Shown: positions 1 through 12,576 of the stretch, piece by piece
Layout: every line of letters starts with the position of its first letter
How positions within the stretch are numbered: the stretch's first letter is position 1
Assembly: GCF_026151205.1 (NCBI RefSeq)
Contig: NC_087083.1
Span: forward strand, 3,114,536 to 3,178,535
Origin: Bolinopsis microptera
Taxonomy: Eukaryota; Ctenophora; Tentaculata; Lobata; Bolinopsidae
DNA length: 64,000 bases
Direction of reading: 5' to 3'
The notes under the pieces: model-generated
Told to the model about the DNA's origin: nothing
The model's database searches: none
Seen by the model: the letters and a program-made list of their open reading frames with translations, nothing else
Translations under genes and position numbers: made by a program

Positions 1-373
1 TAAGACTTTCAGAAGCGGAGATACAAATTTGATGAAATTTGTGCCTACGCCTGAACTTAAAATTAGTTTTTTGCAGATATCTCGGAAACAAACAATTTTA
101 GACCATATATTGATTAGTAAGTTGTATATAAATGTGGCCATTGCGGTGATTTTAAGCTAAAAGTTAAGTCTCTATGACCTTCAGGAGCCGAAATACGAAA
201 ATCCCGTATACGCGACTGAGGGTAATTTAGAAAATTTGCCCTGTAGGGTTGTCTCTAGCGAAACAAATTGTCCACCTAAACGATTTTGGTTTAGAACGAC
301 CTAACAAACAACCCTGTGTTGTCAGAAATAGTACACATCGAAGTGCACACTCAACTACACCCTGCTACTAGAG
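1..373. mobile_element. Right terminal arm of a TA-flanked foldback element
   Basis: This stretch is homologous to the right arm of the foldback element at 48195-51224. Both end in the block catcgaagtgcacactcaac followed by ctgctact(a/g)gag, and both are followed by TA. The rest carries the same modules, with sentence-like matches such as the 'cttcagaagc(g/t)gagatacaaatt' and 'gaacgacctaacaaacaaccctg' motifs. The left part lies outside the window. The TA at 374-375 is shared with the satellite that follows, so the element probably inserted into the array and more satellite may lie to the left. Confidence 0.7.
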
Positions 374-3300
374 TATGGACACTGTATCAGTTTGTTATTT
401 TGACATTACTTTTTATAATGAGCTAAACTCTCCAGAATATACCGGTGGGGAGTATGTATCAGTTTGTTATTTTAACATTACTTTTTATAATGACCTGAAC
501 TCTCCAGAATATACCGGTGGGGAGTATGTATTAGTTTGTTATTTTAACATTACTTTTTATAATGACCTGAACTCTCCAGAATATACCGGTGGGGGGTATG
601 GACACTGTATCAGTTTGTTATTTTGACATTACTTTTTATAATGACCTGAACTCTCCAGAATATACCGGTGGGGGGTATGGACACTGTATCAGTTTGTTAT
701 TTTGACATTACTTTTTATAATGACCTAAACTCTCCAGAATATACCGGTGGGGAGTACACTGTATTAGTTTGTTATTTTAACATTGCTTTTTATAATGACC
801 TGAACTCTCCAGAATATACCGGTGGGGGGTATGGACACTGTATCAGTTTGTTATTTTAACATTACTTTTTATAATGACCTAAACTCTCCAGAATATACCG
901 GTGGGGAGTACACTGTATTAGTTTGTTATTTTAACATTACTTTTTATAATGACCTAAACTCTCCAGAATATACCGGTGGGGAGTATGTATTAGTTTGTTA
1001 TTTTGACATTACTTTTTATAATGACCTGAACTCTCCAGAATATACCGGTGGGGGGTATGGACACTGTATCAGTTTGTTATTTTGACATTACTTTTTATAA
1101 TGACCTGAACTCTCCAGAATATACCGGTGGGGGGTATGGACACTGTATCAGTTTGTTATTTTAACATTACTTTTTATAATGAGCTAAACTCTCCAGAATA
1201 TACCGGTGGGGAGTACACTGTATTAGTTTGTTATTTTAACATTACTTTTTATAATGACCTGAACTCTCCAGAATATACCGGTGGGGGGTATGGACACTGT
1301 ATCAGTTTGTTATTTTGACATTACTTTTTATAATGACCTGAACTCTCCAGAATATACCGGTGGGGGGTATGGACACTGTATCAGTTTGTTATTTTAACAT
1401 TAGTTTTTATAATGACCTAAACTCTCCAGAATATACCGGTGGGGAGTACACTGTATTAGTTTGTTATTTTAACATTACTTTTTATGATGACCTAAACTCT
1501 CCAGAATATACCGGTGGGGGGTATGTATCAGTTTGTTATTTTAACATTACTTTTTATAATGACCTAAACTCTCCAGAATATACCGGTGGGGAGTATGTAT
1601 TAGTTTGTTATTTTGACATTACTTTTTATAATGACCTAAACTCTCCAGAATATACCGGTGGGGAGTTTGTTATTTTAACATTACTTTTTATAATGACCTA
1701 AACTCTCCAGAATATACCGGTGGGGAGTACACTGTATCAGTTTGTTATTTTAACATTACTTTTTATAATGACCTAAATCTCCAGAATATACCGGTGGGGG
1801 GTATGTATCAGTTTGTTATTTTAACATTACTTTTTATAATGACCTAAACTCTCCAGAATATACCGGTGGGGAGTACACTGTATTAGTTTGTTATTTTAAC
1901 ATTACTTTTTATAATGACCTAAACTCTCCAGAATATACCGGTGGGGGGTATGTATCAGTTTGTTATTTTAACATTACTTTTTATAATGACCTAAACTCTC
2001 CAGAATATACCGGTGGGGGGTATGTATTAGTTTGTTATTTTGACATTACTTTTTATAATGACCTAAACTCTCCAGAATATACCGGTGGGGAGTTTGTTAT
2101 TTTAACATTACTTTTTATAATGACCTAAATCTCCAGAATATACCGGTGGGGGGTATGTATCAGTTTGTTATTTTAACATTACTTTTTATAATGACCTAAA
2201 CTCTCCAGAATATACCGGTGGGGAGTATGTATTAGTTTGTTATTTTGACATTACTTTTTATAATGACCTAAACTCTCCAGAATATACCGGTGGGGAGTTT
2301 GTTATTTTAACATTACTTTTTATAATGACCTAAATCTCCAGAATATACCGGTGGGGGGTATGTATCAGTTTGTTATTTTAACATTACTTTTTATAATGAC
2401 CTAAACTCTCCAGAATATACCGGTGGGGGGTATGGACACTGTATCAGTTTGTTATTTTAACATTACTTTTTATAATGAGCTAAACTCTCCAGAATATACC
2501 GGTGGGGAGTACACTGTATTAGTTTGTTATTTTGACATTACTTTTTATAATGACCTGAACTCTCCAGAATATACCGGTGGGGGGTATGGACACTGTATCA
2601 GTTTGTTATTTTGACATTACTTTTTATAATGACCTGAACTCTCCAGAATATACCGGTGGGGGGTATGGACACTGTATCAGTTTGTTATTTTAACATTACT
2701 TTTTATAATGACCTAAACTCTCCAGAATATACCGGTGGGGAGTATGTATTAGTTTGTTATTTTGACATTACTTTTTATAATGACCTAAACTCTCCAGAAT
2801 ATACCGGTGGGGAGTTTGTTATTTTAACATTACTTTTTATAATGACCTAAACTCTCCAGAATATACCGGTGGGGAGTACACTGTATCAGTTTGTTATTTT
2901 AACATTACTTTTTATAATGACCTAAATCTCCAGAATATACCGGTGGGGGGTATGTATCAGTTTGTTATTTTAACATTACTTTTTATAATGACCTAAACTC
3001 TCCAGAATATACCGGTGGGGAGTACACTGTATTAGTTTGTTATTTTAACATTACTTTTTATAATGACCTAAACTCTCCAGAATATACCGGTGGGGGGTAT
3101 GGACACTGTATTAGTTTGTTATTTTAACATTACTTTTTATAATGACCTAAACTCTCCAGAATATACCGGTGGGGAGTACACTGTATCAGTTTGTTATTTT
3201 AACATTACTTTTTATAATGACCTAAACTCTCCAGAATATACCGGTGGGGAGTACACTGTATCAGTTTGTTATTTTAACATTACTTTTTATAATGACCTAA

Positions 3301-6300
3301 ACTCTCCAGAATATACCGGTGGGGGGTACACTGTATCAGTTTGTTATTTTAACATTACTTTTTATAATGACCTAAACTCTCCAGAATATACCGGTGGGGA
3401 GTACACTGTATTAGTTTGTTATTTTAACATTACTTTTTATAATGACCTAAACTCTCCAGAATATACCGGTGGGGAGTACACTGTATCAGTTTGTTATTTT
3501 AACATTACTTTTTATAATGACCTAAACTCTCCAGAATATACCGGTGGGGAGTACACTGTATCAGTTTGTTATTTTAACATTACTTTTTATAATGACCTAA
3601 ACTCTCCAGAATATACCGGTGGGGAGTACACTGTATTAGTTTGTTATTTTAACATTACTTTTTATAATAACCTAAACTCTCCAGAATATACCGGTGGGGA
3701 GTATGTATTAGTTTGTTATTTTAACATTACTTTTTATAATGACCTAAACTCTCCAGAATATACCGGTGGGGAGTACACTGTATCAGTTTGTTATTTTAAC
3801 ATTAGTTTTTATAATGACCTAAACTCTCCAGAATATACCGGTGGGGGGTACACTGTATCAGTTTGTTATTTTAACATTACTTTTTATAATGACCTAAACT
3901 CTCCAGAATATACCGGTGGGGGGTACACTGTATCAGTTTGTTATTTTAACATTACTTTTTATAATGACCTAAACTCTCCAGAATATACCGGTGGGGGGTA
4001 CACTGTATCAGTTTGTTATTTTAACATTACTTTTTATAATGACCTAAACTCTCCAGAATATACCGGTGGGGAGTACACTGTATTAGTTTGTTATTTTAAC
4101 ATTACTTTTTATAATGACCTAAACTCTCCAGAATATACCGGTGGGGAGTACACTGTATCAGTTTGTTATTTTAACATTACTTTTTATAATGACCTAAACT
4201 CTCCAGAATATACCGGTGGGGAGTACACTGTATCAGTTTGTTATTTTAACATTACTTTTTATAATGACCTAAACTCTCCAGAATATACCGGTGGGGAGTA
4301 TACTGTATCAGTTTGTTATTTTAACATTACTTTTTATAATGACCTAAACTCTCCAGAATATACCGGTGGGGAGTACACTGTATCAGTTTGTTATTTTAAC
4401 ATTACTTTTTATAATGACCTAAACTCTCCAGAATATACCGGTGGGGAGTATGTATTAGTTTGTTATTTTAACATTACTTTTTATAATGAGCTAAACTCTC
4501 CAGAATATACCGGTGGGGAGTACACTGTATCAGTTTGTTATTTTAACATTACTTTTTATAATGAGCTAAACTCTCCAGAATATACCGGTGGGGAGTACAC
4601 TGTATTAGTTTGTTATTTTAACATTACTTTTTATAATGACCTAAACTCTCCAGAATATACCGGTGGGGAGTACACTGTATTAGTTTGTTATTTTAACATT
4701 ACTTTTTATAATGACCTAAACTCTCCAGAATATACCGGTGGGGAGTATGTATTAGTTTGTTATTTTAACATTACTTTTTATAATGACCTAAACTCTCCAG
4801 AATATACCGGTGGGGAGTACACTGTATCAGTTTGTTATTTTAACATTACTTTTTATAATGACCTAAACTCTCCAGAATATACCGGTGGGGAGTACACTGT
4901 ATCAGTTTGTTATTTTAACATTACTTTTTATAATGACCTAAACTCTCCAGAATATACCGGTGGGGAGTATGTATTAGTTTGTTATTTTAACATTACTTTT
5001 TATAATGACCTGAACTCTCCAGAATATACCGGTGGGGAGTACACTGTATCAGTTTGTTATTTTAACATTACTTTTTATAATGACCTAAACTCTCCAGAAT
5101 ATACCGGTGGGGAGTACACTGTATTAGTTTGTTATTTTAACATTACTTTTTATAATGACCTAAACTCTCCAGAATATACCGGTGGGGAGTACACTGTATC
5201 AGTTTGTTATTTTAACATTACTTTTTATAATGACCTAAACTCTCCAGAATATACCGGTGGGGAGTACACTGTATTAGTTTGTTATTTTAACATTACTTTT
5301 TATAATGACCTAAACTCTCCAGAATATACCGGTGGGGAGTATGTATTAGTTTGTTATTTTAACATTACTTTTTATAATGACCTAAACTCTCCAGAATATA
5401 CCGGTGGGGAGTACACTGTATCAGTTTGTTATTTTAACATTACTTTTTATAATGACCTAAACTCTCCAGAATATACCGGTGGGGAGTACACTGTATCAGT
5501 TTGTTATTTTAACATTACTTTTTATAATGACCTAAACTCTCCAGAATATACCGGTGGGGAGTACACTGTATCAGATTGTTATTTTAACATTACTTTTTAT
5601 AATGACCTAAACTCTCCAGAATATACCGGTGGGGAGTACACTGTATCAGTTTGTTATTTTAACATTACTTTTTATAATGACCTAAACTCTCCAGAATATA
5701 CCGGTGGGGGGTACACTGTATTAGTTTGTTATTTTAACATTACTTTTTATAATGACCTAAACTCTCCAGAATATACCGGTGGGGAGTACACTGTATCAGT
5801 TTGTTATTTTAACATTACTTTTTATAATGACCTGAACTCTCCAGAATATACCGGTGGGGAGTATGGACACTGTATCAGATTGTTATTTTAACATTACTTT
5901 TTATAATGACCTAAACTTTCCAGAATATACCGGTGGGGAGTACACTGTATTAGTTTGTTATTTTAACATTACTTTTTATAATGACCTAAACTCTCCAGAA
6001 TATACCGGTGGGGAGTACACTGTATTAGTTTGTTATTTTAACATTACTTTTTATAATGACCTAAACTCTCCAGAATATACCGGTGGGGAGTACACTGTAT
6101 CAGTTTGTTATTTTAACATTACTTTTTATAATGACCTAAACTCTCCAGAATATACCGGTGGGGAGTACACTGTATTAGTTTGTTATTTTAACATTACTTT
6201 TTATAATGACCTAAACTCTCCAGAATATACCGGTGCGGAGTACACTGTATCAGTTTGTTATTTTAACATTACTTTTTATAATGACCTAAACTCTCCAGAA

Positions 6301-9300
6301 TATACCGGTGGGGAATACACTGTATTAGTTTGTTATTTTAACATTACTTTTTATAATGACCTAAACTCTCCAGAATATACCGGTGGGGAGTATGTATTAG
6401 TTTGTTATTTTAACATTACTTTTTATAATGACCTAAACTCTCCAGAATATACCGGTGGGGAGTACACTGTATCAGTTTGTTATTTTAACATTACTTTTTA
6501 TAATGACCTAAACTCTCCAGAATATACCGGTGGGGAGTATGTATCAGTTTGTTATTTTAACATTGCTTTTTATAATGACCTAAACTCTCCAGAATATACC
6601 GGTGGGGAGTACACTGTATCAGTTTGTTATTTTAACATTGCTTTTTATAATGACCTAAACTCTCCAGAATATACCGGTGGGGAGTACACTGTATCAGTTT
6701 GTTATTTTAACATTGCTTTTTATAATGACCTAAACTCTCCAGAATATACCGGTGGGGAGTACACTGTATCAGTTTGTTATTTTAACATTACTTTTTATAA
6801 TGACCTGAACTCTCCAGAATATACCGGTGGGGAGTACACTGTATCAGTTTGTTATTTTAACATTACTTTTTATAATGACCTGAACTCTCCAGAATATACC
6901 AGTGGGGAGTACACTGTATCAGTTTGTTATTTTAACATTACTTTTTATAATGACCTAAACTCTCCAGAATATACCGGTGGGGAGTACACTGTATCAGTTT
7001 GTTATTTTAACATTACTTTTTATAATGACCTGAACTCTCCAGAATATACCGGTGGGGAGTACACTGTATCAGTTTGTTATTTTAACATTACTTTTTATAA
7101 TGACCTAAACTCTCCAGAATATACCGGTGGGGAGTACACTGTATCAGTTTGTTATTTTAACATTACTTTTTATAATGACCTAAACTCTCCAGAATATACC
7201 GGTGGGGAGTACACTGTATTAGTTTGTTATTTTAACATTACTTTATATAATGACCTAAACTCTCCAGAATATACCGGTGGGGAGTACACTGTATTAGTTT
7301 GTTATTTTAACATTACTTTTTATAATGACCTAAACTCTCCAGAATATACCGGTGGGGAGTACACTGTATTAGTTTGTTATTTTAACATTACTTTTTATAA
7401 TGACCTAAACTCTCCAGAATATACCGGTGGGGGGTATGTATTAGTTTGTTATTTTAACATTACTTTTTATAATGACCTAAACTCTCCAGAATATACCGGT
7501 GGGGAGTACACTGTATCAGATTGTTATTTTAACATTACTTTTTATAATGACCTAAACTCTCCAGAATATACCGGTGGGGGGTATGTATTAGTTTGTTATT
7601 TTAACATTACTTTTTATAATGACCTAAACTCTCCAGAATATACCGGTGGGGAGTACACTGTATTAGTTTGTTATTTTAACATTACTTTTTATAATGACCT
7701 AAACTCTCCAGAATATACCGGTGGGGAGTACACTGTATCAGTTTGTTATTTTAACATTACTTTTTATAATGAGCTAAACTCTCCAGAATATACCGGTGGG
7801 GAGTACACTGTATTAGTTTGTTATTTTAACATTACTTTTTATAATGACCTAAACTCTCCAGAATATACCGGTGGGGAGTATGGACACTGTATCAGTTTGT
7901 TATTTTAACATTACTTTTTATAATGACCTAAACTCTCCAGAATATACCGGTGGGGAGTACACTGTATCAGTTTGTTATTTTAACATTACTTTTTATAATG
8001 ACCTAAACTCTCCAGAATATACCGGTGGGGAGTATTAGTTTGTTATTTTAACATTACTTTTTATAATGACCTAAACTCTCCAGAATATACCGGTGGGGAG
8101 TACACTGTATTAGTTTGTTATTTTAACATTACTTTTTATAATGACCTAAACTCTCCAGAATATACCGGTGGGGAGTACACTGTATCAGTTTGTTATTTTA
8201 ACATTACTTTTTATAATGACCTAAACTCTCCAGAATATACCGGTGGGGAGTATGGACACTGTATTAGATTGTTATTTTAACATTACTTTTTATAATGACC
8301 TAAACTCTCCAGAATATACCGGTGGGGAGTACACTGTATCAGTTTGTTATTTTAACATTACTTTTTATAATGACCTAAACTCTCCAGAATATACCGGTGG
8401 GGAGTACACTGTATTAGTTTGTTATTTTAACATTACTTTTTATAATGACCTAAACTCTCCAGAATATACCGGTGGGGAGTACACTGTATTAGTTTGTTAT
8501 TTTAACATTACTTTTTATAATGACCTAAACTCTCCAGAATATACCGGTGGGGAGTACACTGTATCAGTTTGTTATTTTAACATTACTTTTTATAATGAGC
8601 TAAACTCTCCAGAATATACCGGTGGGGAGTACACTGTATCAGTTTGTTATTTTAACATTACTTTTTATAATGACCTACACTCTCCAGAATATACCGGTGG
8701 GGAGTATGGACACTGTATCAGTTTGTTATTTTAACATTACTTTTTATAATGACCTAAACTCTCCAGAATATACCGGTGGGGAGTATGTATTAGTTTGTTA
8801 TTTTAACATTACTTTTTATAATGACCTAAACTCTCCAGAATATACCGGTGGGGAGTATGTATTAGTTTGTTATTTTAACATTACTTTTTATAATGACCTA
8901 AACTCTCCAGAATATACCGGTGGGGAGTACACTGTATTAGTTTGTTATTTTAACATTACTTTTTATAATGACCTAAACTCTCCAGAATATACCGGTGGGG
9001 AGTACATTGTATCAGTTTGTTATTTTAACCTTACTTTTTATAATGATCTAAACTCTCCAGAATATACCGGTGGGGAGTACACTGTATCAGTTTGTTATTT
9101 TAACATTACTTTTTATAATGAGCTAAACTCTCCAGAATATACCGGTGGGGAGTACACTGTATTAGTTTGTTATTTTAACATTACTTTTTATAATGACCTG
9201 AATCTCCAGAATATACCGGTGGGGAGTACACTGTATCAGATTGTTATTTTAACATTACTTTTTATAATGACCTAAACTCTCCAGAATATACCGGTGGGGA

Positions 9301-9453
9301 GTACACTGTATCAGATTGTTATTTTAACATTACTTTTTATAATGACCTAAACTCTCCAGAATATACCGGTGGGGAGTACACTGTATCAGATTGTTATTTT
9401 AACATTACTTTTTATAATGACCTAAACTCTCCAGAATATACCGGTGGGGAGTA
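374..9453. repeat. Tandem satellite array, ~75-bp unit, ~120 copies
   Basis: Head-to-tail units start with ctccagaatataccggtggg and run through an AT-rich stretch. The main unit is 75 bp. A 72-bp variant lacks three bases (gagtatgta in place of gagtacactgta). A 79-bp variant carries gagtatggacactg, a 62-bp variant jumps from ggag to tttgttat, and a 74-bp variant has aaatctcc in place of aaactctcc. The 79-, 74- and 62-bp variants cluster in 374-3090 and recur in blocks that suggest higher-order repeats. From 3090 on, 75- and 72-bp units dominate. One frame is open through the main unit (VCYFNITFYNDLNSPEYTGG plus five residues), giving open runs at 3090-5891 and 5854-7908. I read these as a by-product of repeats whose length is divisible by three. 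Confidence 0.95.
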
Positions 9454-9462
9454 TGGACCCCC

Positions 9463-9645
9463 ATGATCCCCTCGGCTGCAATCCTCCTCGCATGTGTGAC
9501 TGTGATCTACAACTGGTACTGGGGAGGCATCATCTCTGCGGTGACCCTACTGGTCACCGCTAACATATTCGCTTTTGATAAGGTATCGGGGAGATTCTGC
9601 TGCGCTAGTGCCCCACAAACTGCAGACGATGTTTCACAAAACTAA
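9463..9645 (+). CDS. Putative terminal exon fragment, hydrophobic protein of unknown function
   Basis: This 60-codon frame starts 10 bases after the satellite ends and closes with TAA. It is GC-richer than its surroundings, with a G/C bias at third positions that looks like true coding sequence. It contains two hydrophobic stretches, PSAAILLACVTVIYNWYW and GIISAVTLLVTANIFAF, so it may be membrane-associated. A polyadenylation-type AATAAA follows near 9991. No family was recognised. The frame runs upstream into the satellite without a clear splice acceptor, so it may be the 3' exon of a gene cut by the array. Confidence 0.35.
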   Translation: MIPSAAILLACVTVIYNWYWGGIISAVTLLVTANIFAFDKVSGRFCCASAPQTADDVSQN

Positions 9646-10893
9646 AGTGTTGAAAATTTTAACAGATTTTTAAAATGTTATTAGTTCCATAATGATATAC
9701 AGGCTTGTGTTTATACAAAAGCAATTATATTTATTGGATCCACCCGCTCGGAACAAATGGACCAAGTTTTACTTGCGCTACGTAGGTTATGTGTGTTACC
9801 GGCGCTATCTGTCTTGTATCAATTTCGGTTTTCCTTTTATCTGTAGCTTTTTAGTTTTTGAACTATCAGAGTATCAGTATCATTTTAGTTTTTTTTGGCA
9901 TGGCAAAAAATTTAAGATTTAATTTTGTAAGCTTCAATTTTCATAGTTTTTAGTTGCATTATGGGTTTTATTTCAGATTCTTTATAAATTGAAATAAAAA
10001 GTTATTTTTCTTTAAAAATTTTAAAACTTTATTTTTGATGATATTGTTGTACAAAAAAAAAGAAACTAAAATTTATGCTCATCGACATTTCATTAAAATA
10101 TACATATGTATTTGAATTTCTGGGCGTTGTTTTTGTAACCATGCTTCATGCATGTAATGTGTACGTTAAATTATCAAATATCTTGTTCAATAAATATATT
10201 TATTCTCGACCTGTCGACCAATTTAATTTGAATTTACAAATCTTCAGTAGGTATTGATTATCATTAAGTGTGCATTGTTATGTATACTACTATAATAGTG
10301 TCATTTGATGATTTTTCTAGAAAATGTTTAGATTTTTAATAGTCATAAATTTAGCATATTGTCATACTCATAACTATTCTGCATTCAGACAAAAATAGAT
10401 GTTAATACAGGAAAACATCAATATAGTATAGCATATTGAAATAAGCATTACTCAGCAACCTCAAAAGATGTTATAATCAGAAAAATAGCAATGTATTATA
10501 GTGTGTATCATATTGAATTAAGCATTACTCAGCAACCTCAAAAGATGTTATAATCAGAAAAATAGCAATGTATTATAGTGTGTATAGTGTATAGTGTGTA
10601 TCATATTGAAATAAGCATTACAGTAAGTTGTTATCTCAGGTTCAGTCAGCAACTTCAAAAGACAAAAAGTACAATAGAATAATATGATATAGTGCTAATC
10701 GAGCCGTGTTTTATAACATTTTGAGAAGACAATATTAGTCCTGATTGCTCATATCTACTCTATATTATATATAGTAAGCGCTAAACATATCACAAATAAC
10801 CAACGTGCATATATAGAAGGTAGGAGACGCGTAAAAGTTGTTACTATAGTCATCATGATTTGGGCGAGTGATTTAGCTATTTAGCAAGAGCCC
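9646..10893. other. AT-rich sequence without a gene; likely 3' regions of two converging genes
   Basis: No credible coding frame was seen. The right part (about 10430-10890) resembles 54810-55410 downstream of the locus B tail exon: both contain caaaagacaaaaagtacaat and related blocks. It is therefore probably the 3' UTR or 3' flank of locus A on the minus strand. Confidence 0.5.
10432..10600. repeat. Tandem duplication, about 77 bp, two copies plus a partial
   Basis: Two adjacent copies run from attgaa(a/t)taagcattactc to gtattatagtgtgtat. The second is followed by extra gtgtatagtgtat and the start of a third copy. It lies in the presumed 3' region of locus A. Confidence 0.8.
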
Positions 10894-11226
10894 TCAGACC
10901 ACGGCCGCAGGATAACCCATCAAAACTTCATAATTTGGAACATATTGCTTATTATTCACAACAACATTAGACAGAGTTGGATTTAGAGACAACGGCTCCT
11001 CTCGCACATTTATAGCTTGCTGCAGTTGCACTGGAACAAGAATTGGTGGGGGTGAATTGGTCATGATGGGACATTCTGTGGGTTGTTCCATCTCATGCTG
11101 TCTTGATCCTTTTTTACAAAGACAAACAAGCAGAGTGACGACTGACGAGAGTGACGAATAATAGAGCCGCTATTACAATGCCAACGGTCGTCAAAGCAGT
11201 CTGTGTCTTAGCTGAGCTATCAGTAT
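10894..11226 (-). pseudogene. Locus A last exon: transmembrane segment and cytoplasmic tail, frame disrupted
   Basis: On the minus strand a strong acceptor (ctttttttgcag) precedes the exon at 11226, in phase 1. It first encodes TDSSAKTQTALTTVGIVIAA, the start of a membrane segment. A near-duplication (tcgtcactct repeated with a 16-bp net gain, about 11131-11157) then shifts the frame. The other frame continues LLVCLCKKGSRQHEMEQPTE and the tail VPVQLQQAINVREEPLSLN...YVPNYEVLMGYPAAVV, ending at 10894. The paralogous exon at 55420-55834 reads through the membrane segment without this insertion. It is a type I receptor tail with no recognised enzymatic domain. Either the copy is a pseudogene or the 16 bp is an assembly or allelic change. 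Confidence 0.65.
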
Positions 11227-11868
11227 CTGCAAAAAAAGACCAGTTAGTATTTAAACCGCGTAACCTTCTACAATTTGTAAAAAAACATAATATGATAGAG
11301 GAAGTTTATAAACAAAATCTTCCAGGCTATCCCCAAGTTCAATAATTAGTCTCCGTACATGCTGTATTAATATATTTTTCGCTTGGCCCAGTTCCCTTCA
11401 CATATACAAGAACTTCGAAAAATAGTAGCGAGCCTAGTAAATGGTGAACTTAAACGCACAGGCAAAATAATTATATACGATACCAAGGCAAAAATTCTGA
11501 AAAAAAACATGTGGCTAAAAGTAAAAGTACCTTTTTTGGCCTAAATTTTATTAAGATAAAAAATGTTTTTTAACACAATGGCAATATAGTCATTGCACAA
11601 TTACAAGGTAAAAATTGTGCTATAAACAATTATTTACAATTAATTGTTTATAAAGCGTTTGGAATTGGCGGAAATAACTTTTTTAAAGCACAAGTACTTA
11701 TCCTTAATAAACAAATAAGTTTGGCTTAAAGAATTCAGAATTTCCAAAATGGTCTTTGCTTTCAGCAAATTTGTCAAAAAACAACAGTGCTCGCACACTT
11801 GCACATGACAGTGGCCGCGCCATGAAATGCTTAATCAATAATCAGTTTATCATAATGCGCCTGTCGTG
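11227..11868. other. AT-rich intronic sequence, nothing recognised
   Basis: This lies between the locus A tail exon and the foldback element. It holds no coding frame or repeat that I recognise. Confidence 0.5.
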
Positions 11869-12576
11869 TATGGCGGCCGAGATGGCTCACCAAAATTTTC
11901 ACTGAAAATTTTGAATTAAAAAATTAATCATACAATTAATCGCAAAATAAAAACGATTTTGAATTTGTTTTGTAAAATGATTTTAAAATTTAAATAAAAA
12001 ACGATTTTCATATTGAAATTGAAAACGATTCTCATTTTTAAAACGATTTTTTTTTGTTTTATTGAAAATCTTTTCAAAATAGTACATACATCAATGTAAT
12101 TGCATGAAAATAACACGGTCAAAAAGTGATTTCTATGTACTATAATGACGGGAAACCAGAACGTAGTTCGTGCAAAAATTACACCTACAAAATATGGTCC
12201 CTGACAAAACATTTCATACAATCAACACATATAAATGTAAGATATATAGTAATAGAGATGATTGTGCATTAATAAAATACAGCGTGCATAAAATATCATA
12301 ATGTTAATAATTTGTTAACTTTTTAATGAAATAGATTATATCATACAATACTTTTAAAAACCCAACCCACAACCCAACCCACCCCTAACCCCTTAAATAG
12401 TTTGGATCGGTTATTTTAGATTAGAGAATTGGCATTGGGAGAAATGAGATGCATCTAATCATTATCAGACAGGTAGAATTCAGCGTGACTATCGTTTGGA
12501 TCTGTGGGTAGCATTTCCGACCATAGGTGATCCTTAAGTTTGGCCTTGAAGATATCAGGACAGCTATGGTCTCTTA

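Noticed and set aside
3090-7908. Giant repetitive protein of 25-residue units
   Set aside because: The frame is open only because the repeat length is a multiple of three. Variants are mostly nonsynonymous, other units shift the frame, and no start context, intron or promoter is seen.
9692-9922. 76-codon plus-strand frame
   Set aside because: AT-rich, aromatic-rich composition typical of random frames; no splice or family evidence.
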